Source of the DNA: Heterorhizobium halophytocola
GTDB lineage: Bacteria; Pseudomonadota; Alphaproteobacteria; Rhizobiales; Rhizobiaceae
Assembly (NCBI RefSeq): GCF_017873095.1
Contig: NZ_JAGGJU010000005.1
Coordinates: 248,001 to 312,000 of the forward strand
DNA length: 64,000 bases
Direction: 5' to 3'
Shown here: positions 9,110 to 18,758 of the stretch, piece by piece
How positions within the stretch are numbered: position 1 is the first letter of the stretch
Layout of the letters: each line of letters opens with the position of its first letter
Made by a program: the position numbers and the translations under genes
The notes under the pieces: generated by a model
Told to the model about the DNA's origin: nothing
The model's input: only the letters and a program-made list of their open reading frames with translations
Database searches by the model: none

Positions 9110-9267
9110 AGGCCAGCAAGGCTGGTCGACGGCATCTGGCGCCAGTGGCGGCCTGTTGCCGATCGCGGCGCCGGCCGGGGGCTTTGAGCGTCCAACATTC
9201 GCGACCATCCAGCCACGCGACGCGCCCTCTCAAGCTTAAGCCATGGTCCCGAAAATCGGTGAGGCCT

Positions 9268-9705
9268 TCAGGCGGCCTGCGGACTTTCCGTGAGACCCAA
9301 TTGCTGCAGCAGGAGCGTCGCTGCGTTGTAGCAATGGAACGAGATCACCTTGCCATCCTCCATCTGAAAGACGTCGCAGCAGGGAACATCAATCGCCCTG
9401 CCGGTCGCGGAAACGGTTCCGCCGGCCGTTTCCAGCGCGCCCTTGTGGGTCCCGCGAATGGCGAGTTCGACAACGACCGCATTGCCCATCCGGTAGATGT
9501 CGAAGATTTCCCGGTGAATATCGGGAAAGGCATCCGCCATGCCGCTTGCGACCAGAGTAATGTCCTCACCACGAAACTCGGTCTCTGCCGGAACATTGCG
9601 CACATAGGCATCCTTTGCGAAGCAGGAGAGGAATTTCGCCAGGTCAAGCCGATCCCCCTCTGCCGCAGCGTAAAGCTCCCTGATCGTCGAAATGTTGTCG
9701 CTCAT
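9268..9705 (-). CDS. NTF2-like / SnoaL-like protein
   Basis: A 145-residue single-domain protein of the NTF2-like fold: ISTIRELYAAAEGDRLDLAK, a central FRGEDITLVASGMADAFPDI and a C-terminal strand pair VFQMEDGKVISFHCYN. Such proteins include isomerases, cyclases and ester or epoxide hydrolases, so the reaction is open. The ATG at 9705 is preferred over one at 9711 because GGAAGG is then eight bases upstream. It is divergent from an HxlR-type gene that probably regulates it. Confidence 0.8.
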   Translation of the reverse strand: MSDNISTIRELYAAAEGDRLDLAKFLSCFAKDAYVRNVPAETEFRGEDITLVASGMADAFPDIHREIFDIYRMGNAVVVELAIRGTHKGALETAGGTVSATGRAIDVPCCDVFQMEDGKVISFHCYNAATLLLQQLGLTESPQAA

Positions 9706-9781
9706 TCTCATACCCTTCCTGCCGTTTTCGATGTCCGGGAGATTGTCGATCTGCGGACGGAGGGTTAGATAAGCCAGCGAT

Positions 9782-9803
9782 TACCTCAAGGGTAGAACCT
9801 ACC
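9782..9803. promoter_or_regulatory. Paired palindromes between the NTF2-like gene and hxlR-type gene
   Basis: TACC-N5-GGTA at 9782-9794 partly overlaps GGTAG-AAC-CTACC at 9791-9803. The arms are perfect and of equal type, and the pair lies 23 bases before the regulator ATG. This is the expected place for an HxlR-family operator controlling both divergent genes. The assignment is inferred from position and symmetry. Confidence 0.55.
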
Positions 9804-9825
9804 AAAAAGCAAGTGCGTGGTTTTC

Positions 9826-10167
9826 ATGGATAAGCTGAACACAACATGCGGACTGGACGTGTCGCTGACCGTCATTGGGGGCAAGTGGAAGCCGTTGATC
9901 CTCTATCACGTCCAGGGGGGCCCCACCCGGTTTTCAGAGTTGAGGCGCCGTGTGGGAGGCATCAGCGAGAAAGTGCTGATCCAGCAGTTGCGCGATCTGG
10001 TTACCATGGACGTTCTGCTTAGGCGCGACCACAACTGCGTGCCGCCGGTGGTCGACTATCAACTGACACCCTTCGGGGAAACGCTAGTCAGGGCGCTCGT
10101 GCCGCTGTGCGACTGGGGCAACCAGAATCGCGAACGGGTGACCGAACGTCTGCAGCAGGCGTCGTAG
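9826..10167 (+). CDS. HxlR family winged-helix regulator
   Basis: A 113-residue protein consisting of one winged-helix domain with the HxlR hallmark LTVIGGKWKPLILYHVQGG, then RFSELRRRVGGISEKVLIQQ and YQLTPFGETL. A conserved N-terminal Cys (TTCGLD) is present, as in redox- or aldehyde-sensing relatives. The ATG at 9826 is used; a GTG at 9817 is possible. It is divergent from the NTF2-like gene, with palindromes between them. Confidence 0.9.
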   Translation: MDKLNTTCGLDVSLTVIGGKWKPLILYHVQGGPTRFSELRRRVGGISEKVLIQQLRDLVTMDVLLRRDHNCVPPVVDYQLTPFGETLVRALVPLCDWGNQNRERVTERLQQAS

Positions 10168-10400
10168 GGCAGAAGCCGTCGAAGCGGCCGGGCACGTCAA
10201 GGCCCGCGCAACCTCAAGGGACAGCAAGACGCCAGGCCGCGGCCGTGCCGGCCGCCGGTCGCTGTCGATCCCGTCCCCCAAATCCCCGGCAACCGCGGCC
10301 TCTTCCATCGCTTTAAGCGATGCCACGCACACTGAAATTCAATTGACCGGTTCGCCGTTCGAAGCTACGGGATCGAAAGTTCCTCCGGTCAGGTCCTTCC

Positions 10401-11282
10401 ATGCAGCCTCGCGATATTGCCGCCTACTCGTTTCTCGCGGTGGCCTGGGGCCTGTCCTTCCTGCTGCTCCTGAAGGTGGTCGAGGCTTTCGGATGGATCG
10501 GGGCGGTAACCTTCCGCTGTTTCATCGCCGGAGCGATCCTGCTCGTCGTTGCAAGGTTGCTACGCAAGCGGCTGATTTTTTCGGCCCGCTGGTTTCACTT
10601 TGCCGCCGTTGGCGCCACCACGGTGGCCGGACAGTTGATCGGACTTTCCTATTCCGCGCCACTAATCGGCACCGCGATGTCGGCGATCTTCGTCGCTGCC
10701 ATTCCGATGTTTTCCATGCTGATCGGCCAGATCTGGGGGCTGGAGCGGATCACAAGGCCGCGCCTGTTCGGCATCCTGACCGGCGCCACCGGGATCATCA
10801 TGCTGGTCGGCTTTCCGGCTGTGCCGGTGGACAAGACCTTCATTCTCGGCTGCATCGGCATGATATTCTCCACCTTCTCGGCCGCCCTCGGCTCCAATTA
10901 TGCGAGCCGCCATCTCAACACCGTCGGCTCGTTCGAGGTGACGATCGGCGCCTTCCTGTTCGGCGGCCTTTTGACCTTGCCGCTGCTGGCATTCGTGCCG
11001 GTGCCCGGCTGGCCACGCCCGGTCGACTATCTCTATCTGGTGGCCCTGGCCGGGCTCATGAGCGCGCTCACCTATGTGATCTATTTCGCGCTCGTCACCC
11101 GGATCGGCGCGACGCGGGCGATCAGCGTCGAATTCTCGGTCACGGTCGTCGCGGTTGCGGTGGGGGCCGGGCTGCTCGGTGAAAAGCTGAGCGTCCTTCA
11201 GTATGGCGGTGCCGCCGTCATCATTCTCGGCTGTGCCATCGTGCTCGGCCTGATGCCGCCGCCCTGGCGCAGGCTCGCCTGA
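10401..11282 (+). CDS. EamA/DMT family transporter
   Basis: A 293-residue membrane protein with ten predicted helices in two EamA repeats. It starts MQPRDIAAYSFLAVAWGLSF, and the second repeat begins at about residue 150. Drug/metabolite transporters of this type export metabolites or amino acids, and the substrate is unknown. It follows the HxlR gene by 233 bp of sequence that holds no convincing gene. No associated regulator is obvious. Confidence 0.88.
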   Translation: MQPRDIAAYSFLAVAWGLSFLLLLKVVEAFGWIGAVTFRCFIAGAILLVVARLLRKRLIFSARWFHFAAVGATTVAGQLIGLSYSAPLIGTAMSAIFVAAIPMFSMLIGQIWGLERITRPRLFGILTGATGIIMLVGFPAVPVDKTFILGCIGMIFSTFSAALGSNYASRHLNTVGSFEVTIGAFLFGGLLTLPLLAFVPVPGWPRPVDYLYLVALAGLMSALTYVIYFALVTRIGATRAISVEFSVTVVAVAVGAGLLGEKLSVLQYGGAAVIILGCAIVLGLMPPPWRRLA

Positions 11283-11501
11283 CCACCGGATACCGAGCGA
11301 TCCTTCTCGGTGGGAAGTACCGGGAAAACGCAGTCTCATCCGGCGGCCTGGCGGGCTTGTCCCGAACTCGGGCGCCGCGAGCCCTTTATCCTCTCGCCTG
11401 CTACCCCATCCTCACTCTCGCCTGCCGTCCCGTCATCTCTCCCCCTGAACGTGCGGCGATCCGAACAGGCCAGAAGGTTTCACGCCGATTTTACTTGAAA
11501 C

Positions 11502-11519
11502 ATACCGTTTAGTTGGTAT
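11502..11519. promoter_or_regulatory. Candidate TetR operator before the TetR-SMR pair
   Basis: ATACC (11502-11506) and GGTAT (11515-11519) are inverted arms separated by eight bases in an AT-rich stretch ten bases before the tetR-type ATG. Position suggests autoregulation of the regulator and of the efflux gene behind it. No binding evidence is available. Confidence 0.6.
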
Positions 11520-11528
11520 CTTTTATGC

Positions 11529-12089
11529 ATGAGCACCATCCGTCGAAAAAAACAGCCCGACAAAGTCCGTCGCGACCTGCTGGACGCGGCAGCCCGCATG
11601 GCGGTGCAGCGCGGCGTGGCCGACGTCACCGTCGATGCCGTCTGCCAGGAAGCCGGGGTCACCAAGGGTGCCTTCTTCCACCATTACCAGAGCAAGGCGG
11701 CACTGGTGGCGGCGGTGTTCGAGGACCTTATCGCGCGCTTCGAGGTGGATCTGGCCGCGCGCATGTCGGCAGACATCGAGCCGCATGGCCGCTTCACCCG
11801 CGCCTATCTTGCCGCCGTCACAGTGCCTGGCGAGGCCGGCAGCGAGCCGCTCTGGGCAGCCCTCTGCGTCTCGGCGCTGGCCGACAGTGCGCTGCGCCGA
11901 GGCTGGGGCGACTGGCTCGACGGCAAGCTTGCCGAGCATCGGGAAGCCGGAGACCTTGCGCTGCGCATCGTGCGGGCAGCCGCCGACGGGCTCTGGCTCG
12001 ACACCATCGCCGGCACACCGGCCACGCCCCAAGAACTTGCCGAGATCACCAAACGGCTGCGCGCCATGACCCTGGAAGACGTCACGTGA
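11529..12089 (+). CDS. TetR/AcrR family regulator
   Basis: A 186-residue regulator with an N-terminal TetR helix-turn-helix over about residues 10-60 (VTVDAVCQEAGVTKGAFFHH, YQSKAALVAAVF) and a variable helical ligand domain. The stop overlaps the GTG start of the SMR efflux gene, so the two form one transcription unit. An inverted repeat sits just upstream. The likely role is drug- or cation-responsive repression of the transporter. Confidence 0.92.
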   Translation: MSTIRRKKQPDKVRRDLLDAAARMAVQRGVADVTVDAVCQEAGVTKGAFFHHYQSKAALVAAVFEDLIARFEVDLAARMSADIEPHGRFTRAYLAAVTVPGEAGSEPLWAALCVSALADSALRRGWGDWLDGKLAEHREAGDLALRIVRAAADGLWLDTIAGTPATPQELAEITKRLRAMTLEDVT

Positions 12090-12430
12090 ACCCTATGACC
12101 CTGACCTATGTCGCCCTTGCCGTCGCGGTGCTGTTCGAAGTCGCCGGCACCAGCCTGCTGCAGCAGACCCAGCAGTTCACCCGCCCCCTGCCCTCGATCG
12201 GCAGCGCACTCTGCTATGTGGTGGCGATCTATCTGCTGTCGTTTGCCCTCAGAACCCTGCCGGTCGGCATTGCCTATGCGATCTGGAGCGGCTTCGGCAT
12301 CGTGCTGGTCTCGGCCATCGGCTATGTCGTCTTTCGCCAGAGCCTCGATCTGCCCGCCGTCATCGGGCTCGGCCTGATCATCGCCGGGATATTGGTCGTC
12401 AACCTGTTTTCGAGCACCGTCGGCCACTGA
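12086..12430 (+). CDS. SMR family multidrug efflux protein
   Basis: A 114-residue, four-helix small multidrug resistance protein. The essential membrane glutamate is in LFEVAGTSLL, and the dimer/selectivity stretch IAYAIWSGFGIVLVSAIGY is present. A GTG at 12086 with GGAAG seven bases upstream is preferred. An ATG at 12095 would place the glutamate at residue 15, close to the EmrE position, but lacks a spaced ribosome site. Translational overlap with the tetR-type gene suggests regulated export of cationic compounds. Confidence 0.88.
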   Translation: MNPMTLTYVALAVAVLFEVAGTSLLQQTQQFTRPLPSIGSALCYVVAIYLLSFALRTLPVGIAYAIWSGFGIVLVSAIGYVVFRQSLDLPAVIGLGLIIAGILVVNLFSSTVGH

Positions 12431-12445
12431 TTTGGACCGATGAGA

Positions 12446-13168
12446 CTACCGCGCCTCGCGCAGGAAGCGGCCGTTCACCCAGCCGGTCACCGCATTGCGT
12501 GTCGCGATCCGGCACCAGCGTCCGCCGGAGGACAGACGGCAACCCAGATTGCGCAGCACCGCGCCGTTGCGCACGGTTCCGACGACAGGCGCCGTGACGG
12601 CAGCGGCGGCGCGGATGTTCAGCGTGTCGCGGGCCGAGAGCCCGGTTACGGCAAAATAGTCCGGTCCTCCGGCCATCCCATCGGCATGGTCGTCGTCCGG
12701 ACCCGGCCCCGCGGGCGCGCGACGCGAAGCCCGGACCGAGAGATTGTAGCGGCCGACCTCGTCGCGGCGCGCCGCGCTGCGCATCAGGTAGATCTCGATC
12801 CGGTAGCTACCCGAGGACGGCACGACGGTGGCAAGCCGGTCGCCGGATGCGCTGCCGATGAACATGGCAGCACTGGCACCGGGCGCGATGAAATTGAAAT
12901 AGCCGGCGCCGTTGTCGATATCGAGCCTTTGCCCGGCCTGGAGATCGACGAAATAAGTGTCCGTGTCGTAGCCGCGGACCACCCCGCGCACCGTGGCATC
13001 GGTCTCCCCGCGCGCAAAGCGCAGTTGACGGTCACGCGCCGCCGCCGGTTCGCCAAGGAGCGAAACCAGCAGCAGGGACATCAGGGCGACAGCAAGAGTG
13101 ACCGGGAAGGCCGTGGCCGACAGGCCGCCTTGCGTACGCGCGGCAAGGCTGGAGCTGAAACCGGCCAT
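12446..13168 (-). CDS. Exported SH3-domain protein
   Basis: A 240-residue protein with an N-terminal hydrophobic signal segment (TLAVALMSLLLVSLLGEPAAA). A middle domain shows FARGETDATVRGVVRGYDTD and GQRLDIDNGAGYFNF. The C-terminal bacterial SH3 domain (TLNIRAAAAVTAPVVGTVRN, then WCRIATRNAVTGWVNGRFL) starts at about residue 170. Bacterial SH3 domains often bind peptidoglycan, so a periplasmic or envelope role is likely. The middle region resembles inhibitor-type or pre-peptidase beta domains, but this is uncertain. It is convergent with the SMR gene. Confidence 0.8.
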   Translation of the reverse strand: MAGFSSSLAARTQGGLSATAFPVTLAVALMSLLLVSLLGEPAAARDRQLRFARGETDATVRGVVRGYDTDTYFVDLQAGQRLDIDNGAGYFNFIAPGASAAMFIGSASGDRLATVVPSSGSYRIEIYLMRSAARRDEVGRYNLSVRASRRAPAGPGPDDDHADGMAGGPDYFAVTGLSARDTLNIRAAAAVTAPVVGTVRNGAVLRNLGCRLSSGGRWCRIATRNAVTGWVNGRFLREAR

Positions 13169-13454
13169 GATCTTCGTCCCCCGACATTTGATCCGGGAAT
13201 GGCACCCGGCCTCTGGTCAATACTGTCGCCTTTCCTGGGAATGACAAGCGGAAACAGGCCGGACGAGGCCTCTCCGGCCCTTGACCATATCCCTGCCCCG
13301 CGTCATAACAGCGGCCATGAAAACGGTAGTCTGCACCCTTTGCTGGATTATTATTCGCTAGCTTTCCGCTGGCCCGGCCGTTTTCGTCTCCTGAACAGTC
13401 CCAGATGACAAACGCTCGGTCCAGCCGGGTCACACGCATATCTGGAGACACGTC

Positions 13455-14840
13455 ATGGCCGCAGGCCTCAAGCTTTACAACACGCTCACCCGCGAGAAGG
13501 TCGACTTCCAGCCGATCGACCGCGAAAACGTGCGCCTGTATGTCTGCGGCCCGACGGTCTACGATTTCGCCCATATCGGCAATGCGCGCCCGGTCATCGT
13601 CTTCGACGTGCTGTTCCGGCTGCTGCGCCATCTCTACGGTGCCGATCACGTCACCTATGCGCGCAACATCACCGACGTCGACGACAAGATCAATGCCCGG
13701 GCCCTGCGGGATTTCCCAGACCTGCCGCTGAACGACGCCATTGCCAGGGTCACGAAGGCGACCGCCGACCAGTTCCACAAGGACGTCGCAGCGCTCGGCA
13801 CGCTGGAACCGACCGTCGAGCCGCGGGCGACCGACAATATTGCCCAGATGATCGCGATCATCGGACGGCTGATCGAGCGCGACCATGCCTATGTTGCTGC
13901 GGGGGAAGTGTTGTTCGACACGAAGTCGATGGCCGACTACGGCCAGCTCTCCAAGCGCCCGCTCGACGAGCAGCAGGCCGGCGCCCGCATTGCCGTCGAC
14001 GCCCACAAGAAGAATCCGGGCGACTTCGTCCTGTGGAAGCTGTCATCCGGCAACGAACCCGGCTGGGAGAGCCCCTGGGGCCGCGGCCGCCCCGGCTGGC
14101 ATATCGAATGCTCGGCGATGTCGGAGCGCTATCTCGGCCACACCTTCGACATCCATGGCGGCGGGCTCGACCTGATCTTCCCGCACCACGAAAACGAGAT
14201 CGCCCAGTCGCGCTGCGCCCACGGCACGGACGTGATGGCCAATGTCTGGATGCACAACGGCTTCGTCCAGGTCGAGGGCCGCAAGATGTCGAAGTCCGAC
14301 GGCAACTTCATCACCATCCACGACCTGCTGGAAACCGAAACCTTCGGTGGCCGCAAATGGCCGGGCGCGGTGCTGCGGCTTGCCATGCTGATGACCCATT
14401 ACCGCGAGCCGATCGATTTCTCCGTCAAGCGGCTGGAAGAGGCAGAGCGGCTGCTTGCCAAATGGCCGGCCGGCGATGCAGGCGACGCGGCGCCGGATGC
14501 CTCGGTGCTGGAGGCCCTCGGTGACGATCTCAACACCGTGGCCGCCGTGCACGCGCTGCACGCCCTGGCAACTGCGGCCAATGGCGATTCGGACAAGCTC
14601 CCCGCCTTTCTTGCCAGTGCCGCCCTTCTCGGGCTCGAGCCGAAAAAGGCCGAGGTCGCCGACGACCTCGTCTCCGCCATCCAGGTGCTGATCGACATGC
14701 GGCTCGAAATGCTGAAGGCAAAGAACTTCGCCGAAGCCGACAAGATCCGCGACGACCTGGCCGCCAAGGGCATCCAGCTGAAGGACGGCAAGGACAAGGA
14801 GACAGGCGAGCGCGTGACGACCTGGGAGGTGAAGCGGTAG
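13455..14840 (+). CDS. cysS: Cysteinyl-tRNA synthetase
   Basis: A 461-residue class I synthetase that charges tRNA-Cys. It has the zinc-binding [16 protein letters not shown] start, which includes the HIGH-like HIGN motif, and the KMSKSDGNF (KMSKS) motif at about residue 278. The C-terminal anticodon-binding region is present. A GGAG ribosome site precedes the ATG. The 286 bp upstream holds no second gene; the region downstream is filled with RIME-like repeats. Confidence 0.97.
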   Translation: MAAGLKLYNTLTREKVDFQPIDRENVRLYVCGPTVYDFAHIGNARPVIVFDVLFRLLRHLYGADHVTYARNITDVDDKINARALRDFPDLPLNDAIARVTKATADQFHKDVAALGTLEPTVEPRATDNIAQMIAIIGRLIERDHAYVAAGEVLFDTKSMADYGQLSKRPLDEQQAGARIAVDAHKKNPGDFVLWKLSSGNEPGWESPWGRGRPGWHIECSAMSERYLGHTFDIHGGGLDLIFPHHENEIAQSRCAHGTDVMANVWMHNGFVQVEGRKMSKSDGNFITIHDLLETETFGGRKWPGAVLRLAMLMTHYREPIDFSVKRLEEAERLLAKWPAGDAGDAAPDASVLEALGDDLNTVAAVHALHALATAANGDSDKLPAFLASAALLGLEPKKAEVADDLVSAIQVLIDMRLEMLKAKNFAEADKIRDDLAAKGIQLKDGKDKETGERVTTWEVKR

Positions 14841-14863
14841 GATGGGTCCGAGCGCGCGGCATA

Positions 14864-14911
14864 CCCCCCTCTGCCCTGCCGGGCATCTCCCCCTCAAGGG
14901 GGGAGATCGGA
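14864..14911 (+). repeat. RIME-like palindromic repeat, copy 1
   Basis: A roughly 48-base unit made of two short palindromes, GCCCtgccGGGC and ATCTCCCC..GGGGAGAT, preceded by a CCCCCCTCTG lead. It lies 24 bp after cysS. The same unit recurs at 14987 and, inverted, at 15232, and in a diverged form near 18.5 kb. Such units resemble the rhizobial intergenic mosaic elements (RIME). Confidence 0.8.
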
Positions 14912-14986
14912 GCGTGGCGCGCGATCGCCCTGACCGAGGGCTGGCGGCTCATGGCAAGCAGGCGATGCCACTCTTCCTGCGGCTCA

Positions 14987-15034
14987 CCCCCCTCTGCCCT
15001 GCCGGGCATCTCCCCCTCAAGGAGGGAGATCGGC
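14987..15034 (+). repeat. RIME-like palindromic repeat, copy 2
   Basis: Near-identical direct repeat of copy 1, differing by one base in the second palindrome (AAGGAGGGAG for AAGGGGGGAG). The interval between copies has a GCGATCGCCC motif also seen in the 18.6 kb cluster. Confidence 0.8.
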
Positions 15035-15231
15035 TGGGAGCGGCCGCTCGCTCAACCGGATGTGAAGTCATCCCCCCGACAGCGTGTCGATGCCTTTTAC
15101 GCAATGCGTATCCACCGGCAGCGGGGACTATCTGTAGTTCTCGGTACGCGCGCGCGCGGCAGGAGGGCGGAGCAAGCTCTTGCCCCATCCCCACTTCTGC
15201 TGCTGGATGCAGCGAGCGGGTGCACCCGGCT
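15035..15231. other. Intergenic spacer between RIME-like copies
   Basis: No gene supported. This stretch between repeats holds only short frames in all directions and a purine-pyrimidine alternating run (GCGCGCGCG near 15151). Together with the flanking repeats, the space from 14841 to the vapB operator has no coding signal on either strand. Confidence 0.6.
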
Positions 15232-15280
15232 GATCTCCCCCCTCAAGGGGGGAGATGCCCGGCAGGGCAGAGGGGGGGTA
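15232..15280 (-). repeat. RIME-like palindromic repeat, inverted copy
   Basis: Inverted copy of the 14864 unit: GATCTCCCCCCTCAAGGGG followed by the GCCCggcaGGGC palindrome and a run of Gs. Copies 1 and 3 therefore form a large inverted repeat around a 320-bp interior, which could fold in RNA or act as a transcription-ending structure after cysS. Confidence 0.8.
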
Positions 15281-15426
15281 GAAAGGGAATTGCCACGCCA
15301 CATGCAGCAGTTCCTCCGAAACAGTGGTGCAACGCAAAGCGCATGCGTCACGCCATGACCACCATTCACACCGGCGAAAGGGTCACGTCAGGGACATGAA
15401 GCGTTGGATTTCGCGGCTATTTCACC

Positions 15427-15450
15427 AGGCATATGCTAAGACATATGCCT
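15427..15450. promoter_or_regulatory. vapBC operator candidate
   Basis: Perfect 9-bp inverted repeat AGGCATATG-ctaaga-CATATGCCT ending 21 bases before the vapB ATG. ATATGC/GCATAT-type palindromes are the usual targets of AbrB-fold antitoxins of VapBC/FitAB systems, which repress their own promoters. Assignment is by symmetry and position. Confidence 0.75.
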
Positions 15451-15470
15451 GATCGGCAATGGAGGCCTGC

Positions 15471-15722
15471 ATGAGCATGGAAAGGCACGTCCGCATCTTC
15501 CGAAACGGTCGCAATCGCGCCGTGCGCATTCCCGTGGAATTCGACTTTCCCGGCGACGAGGTGATCATGCGCAAGGAGGGCGACAAGATTACCATGGAGC
15601 CGGTAAAGATTACGGGGGAAAGCTTCATCGAGTGGCTTCGAAGGCAACCGCCTTTGAGCGCTGAGGAGCTTGATTTCGATTTTGACGTTCCTGAGCCACC
15701 ACCACGAGATGTCGATCTGTGA
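15471..15722 (+). CDS. vapB: VapB-type antitoxin (AbrB/SpoVT fold)
   Basis: An 83-residue protein whose first half is a swapped-hairpin DNA-binding domain (RIFRNGRNRAVRIPVEFDFP, then EVIMRKEGDKITMEPV). The acidic, proline-rich tail (AEELDFDFDVPEPPPRDVDL) would wrap the toxin. The ATG at 15471 is chosen because GGAGG lies five bases before it; an ATG at 15459 overlaps that site. The end overlaps the VapC start by four bases. A perfect palindrome upstream suggests autorepression. Confidence 0.9.
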   Translation: MSMERHVRIFRNGRNRAVRIPVEFDFPGDEVIMRKEGDKITMEPVKITGESFIEWLRRQPPLSAEELDFDFDVPEPPPRDVDL

Positions 15723-16132
15723 CGCGCCAATTCATGCTCGATACCAACATCATTTCCGATGTCATACGCCATCCGGACGGCAACCCGAGCAAGCGCTGGA
15801 CTGCACTTGGAGACGACGCATTGTCCATCAGTGCCATTGTCGCATCGGAACTGCGTTTCGGTGTCCTCAAGCGTGGTTCGGCCAGGCTGCGAGCCATCCT
15901 GGAAGAACTCCTCAGCCGCATTCAAATCCTGCCTTACGAGGCGGAAGCAAGCTATCACTTTGCAGAGATCCGGCATGCATTGGAGAGAGTGGGAAAGCCG
16001 ATAGGTGCAACAGATCTGTTTATCGCCGCCCATGCCAGATCCCTCGACCTGACGGTCGTCACCGCCAATATCCGTGAGTTCAATCGCGTCCCCGACCTCA
16101 AGGTCGAGAACTGGCTGGAGGACACGCCATGA
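15719..16132 (+). CDS. vapC: VapC-type PIN-domain toxin
   Basis: A 137-residue PIN-domain ribonuclease of normal length. Acidic active-site residues are visible at D8 (FMLDTNIIS), E44 (IVASELRFG) and D99 (IGATDLFIAAHA), with TANIREF near the end. VapC toxins cut tRNA or rRNA in studied cases; the target here is unknown. The GTG start overlaps the vapB stop and the stop overlaps the ATG of the first GFA gene. The toxin is thus embedded in a longer transcript. All catalytic positions look intact. Confidence 0.92.
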   Translation: MTRQFMLDTNIISDVIRHPDGNPSKRWTALGDDALSISAIVASELRFGVLKRGSARLRAILEELLSRIQILPYEAEASYHFAEIRHALERVGKPIGATDLFIAAHARSLDLTVVTANIREFNRVPDLKVENWLEDTP

Positions 16133-16608
16133 CCACCCTTCATACCGGCGGATGCCAGTGCGGTGCCATCCGGTTCCGCGTCGAGGGCGAGCTGACCGAC
16201 AGCTCGGTCTGCCATTGCCGCATGTGCCAGAAGGCCTTCGGTGCCTATTATGCGCCGCTGGTCTCCACCCGTGGCGCAACGCTTGAATGGACCCGTGGCG
16301 CGCCCAAGCGGTTCCGGTCGTCCAACCATGTGCAGCGCGGCTTCTGCGCCGATTGCGGCACGCCGCTGACCTATGAGGCGCCTGACGGGGTCGCCATCTC
16401 GGCCGGCGCCTTCGACGATCCGGCAGCCATTCCGCCGGTCATCCAGTATGGCACCGAGGCGAAGCTTGCCTTTGTCGACCGGATCGCGGACCTGCCGACG
16501 CGCGACACGCTGGACGACCTCGCCAACGCGCAGTTCCTGAGCTCGCTGATTTCCTATCAACACCCCGACCACGACACCGACACCTGGCCAAAGGAGGACA
16601 AGGCATGA
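16129..16608 (+). CDS. GFA family zinc protein, copy 1
   Basis: A 159-residue member of the GFA (glutathione-dependent formaldehyde-activating enzyme, CENP-V-like) family. The zinc cysteines appear as GGCQCGAIRF, CHCRMCQKAFG and GFCADCGTPL. The end (QHPDHDTDTWP) is shared with copies 2 and 3. The ATG overlaps the vapC stop. The family name comes from Gfa, which binds formaldehyde and glutathione; that activity is not assured for this lineage. Confidence 0.9.
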   Translation: MTTLHTGGCQCGAIRFRVEGELTDSSVCHCRMCQKAFGAYYAPLVSTRGATLEWTRGAPKRFRSSNHVQRGFCADCGTPLTYEAPDGVAISAGAFDDPAAIPPVIQYGTEAKLAFVDRIADLPTRDTLDDLANAQFLSSLISYQHPDHDTDTWPKEDKA

Positions 16609-17083
16609 CGACATCCGATGCGGACACGATCTATTCAGGCGGCTGTCAATGTGGCGCGGTCCGGTTCCAGGCCTCCCGCCTCGGCCGCCCGTCGATCTGT
16701 CACTGTCGCATGTGCCAGAAGCAGTTCGGCGGCTTTTTCGGCCCGCTGGTCACCGCCGACAAAGCGCATCTGACCTGGACGCGCGGCCAGCCGACATTGT
16801 TCCGGTCTTCCAAGAAGATCAAGCGCGGCTTCTGCGAGAAATGCGGCACGCCGCTCACCTATCAGCATGCCGACGGCGTCGAGCTGGCGATCGGCGCCTT
16901 CGACCATCCGGAATTCTTCGAACCGAAGATCCAGGTCAATCACGACAAGCGGCTCCCCTGGATCGAGCACATCTTCGACGCCCCGCCCTATTCGAGCCCG
17001 GAGACCGAAGCGCAGTTCGCAGCGGTCGAGAGCTTTCAGCATCCCGACCACGACACCGAGACCTGGCCGCCGGAGGACGACAC

Positions 17084-17087
<4 letters not shown>
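16605..17087 (+). CDS. GFA family zinc protein, copy 2
   Basis: A 160-residue paralogue of the genes before and after it. It has GGCQCGAVRF, CHCRMCQKQFG and GFCEKCGTPL, and the same C-terminal QHPDHDTETWP. The ATGA overlap with copy 1 implies coupled translation. It differs from copy 1 in the middle, so the copies may have different ligands. Confidence 0.9.
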
Positions 17088-18534
<1,447 letters not shown>

Positions 18535-18539
18535 AAATA

Positions 18540-18582
18540 CCCCCTCTGGCCTGCCGGCCATCTCCCCCACAAGGGGGGAGAA
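18540..18582 (+). repeat. RIME-like palindromic repeat, second family, copy 1
   Basis: CCCCTCTGGCCTGCCGGCCA followed by a CTCCCCC..GGGGGGAG palindrome, starting five bases after pip. It is a diverged form of the 14.9 kb repeat (GGCCtgccGGCC in place of GCCCtgccGGGC). Confidence 0.78.
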
Positions 18583-18674
18583 GACAAGCGGCGAGCGATC
18601 GCCCAAAGGCAGGCGCAAGGGCAATGGAAACTATCCCCTGACGGTCCACCGCGAAGCGGGAGATCGCGGCAGAT

Positions 18675-18720
18675 TTCTCCCCCCTTCTTGGGGGAGATGG
18701 CCGGCAGGCCAGTGGGGGAT
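18675..18720 (-). repeat. RIME-like palindromic repeat, second family, inverted copy
   Basis: Inverted copy of the 18540 unit (TCTCCCCCC..GGGGGAGA, then GGCCggcaGGCC). The two flank about 92 bases including GCGATCGCCC. The pair fills most of the pip-cimA gap and may end the pip transcript. Confidence 0.78.
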
Positions 18721-18758
18721 CTGAAGACAAAGAAGACCACGCCGCGGGAGGCGACACC

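Noticed and set aside
12446..13168. SH3 protein as an NlpC/P60 peptidase
   Set aside because: The SH3 domain is present, but no Cys-His catalytic domain follows; the protein ends soon after it.
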